From contig CAKSDR010000033.1 of the NCBI GenBank assembly GCA_934446095.1, forward strand, positions 1 through 13,611: 13,611 bases of DNA, written 5' to 3'. Positions 13,600-13,611 of this stretch are shown here, one piece after another. The stretch's first letter is position 1; each line of letters opens with the position of its first letter. Made by a program: the position numbers and the translations under genes. The notes under the pieces were generated by a model. The model was not told where the DNA came from and did no database searches. It worked only from the letters and a program-made list of their open reading frames with translations. Source of the DNA: an uncultured Eubacteriales bacterium. GTDB lineage: Bacteria > Bacillota > Clostridia > Oscillospirales > CAG-382.

Positions 13600-13611
13600 A
13601 TGTACTACGGC
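13600..13611 (+). CDS. nrdG: start of anaerobic ribonucleotide reductase activating protein NrdG (cut by window end)
   Basis: ATG at 13600 with AAAGGA five bases upstream; the four visible codons read MYYG, a common start of clostridial NrdG (MxYGxI...). Its place behind nrdD supports the call. NrdG is the radical-SAM enzyme that makes the glycyl radical on NrdD. Only twelve bases are in the window. Confidence 0.6.

Noticed and set aside
1..13611. CRISPR array, tRNA or rRNA genes, insertion sequence or phage genes
   Set aside because: No regularly spaced repeats, no transposase or integrase-like protein, no terminal inverted repeats around any block; the only tRNA-like element is the tmRNA.

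Overview
The window looks like chromosomal DNA from a low-G+C anaerobic Firmicute, most likely a member of the Clostridia. The reasons are strong GGAGG-type ribosome binding sites, consensus sigma-A promoters with A/T-rich spacers, a one-piece tmRNA next to smpB, an S-layer-homology surface protein (monoderm envelope), PnuC, and an oxygen-sensitive class III ribonucleotide reductase under NrdR-like boxes. I cannot name the species from sequence alone.

Left part, plus strand (1-4172): a DUF421/YetF-type membrane protein, then smpB with its own promoter, and only three bases later ssrA (tmRNA, encoded tag ANDNLAYAA). SmpB and tmRNA together form the trans-translation ribosome rescue system. Directly behind ssrA is a 754-codon secreted protein with a CAP/YkwD domain and three S-layer homology repeats. 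Its coding sequence is clearly G+C-richer than everything around it, so it looks like an acquired or recently exchanged surface gene. A bidirectional terminator closes this block.

Middle, minus strand (4235-8720): a family 6 uracil-DNA-glycosylase-superfamily (hypoxanthine/deoxyinosine) DNA glycosylase with its own promoter; pnuC (nicotinamide riboside-type transporter); and a two-gene unit of an HdeD/DUF308 membrane protein followed by a CtpE-like P-type ATPase. The pnuC gene has a consensus promoter and a roughly 200-nt structured leader that ends in a perfect intrinsic terminator placed immediately before the ribosome binding site. I recognise no known riboswitch class in it, so it is the best candidate here for an undescribed regulatory RNA.

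Right part: a minus-strand operon (12063 to 8784) of MarR regulator, alpha/beta hydrolase, second MarR regulator (overlapping start) and citrate synthase, read from a consensus promoter with a candidate operator at the start point. Divergent from it, nrdD has a consensus promoter and two NrdR-like boxes exactly 32 bp apart. The nrdD reading frame stops after 420 codons and is followed at once, in another frame, by what reads as the native NrdD C-terminus and then by the start of nrdG. The simplest reading is a large internal deletion that removed the glycyl-radical domain, either real or an assembly collapse.
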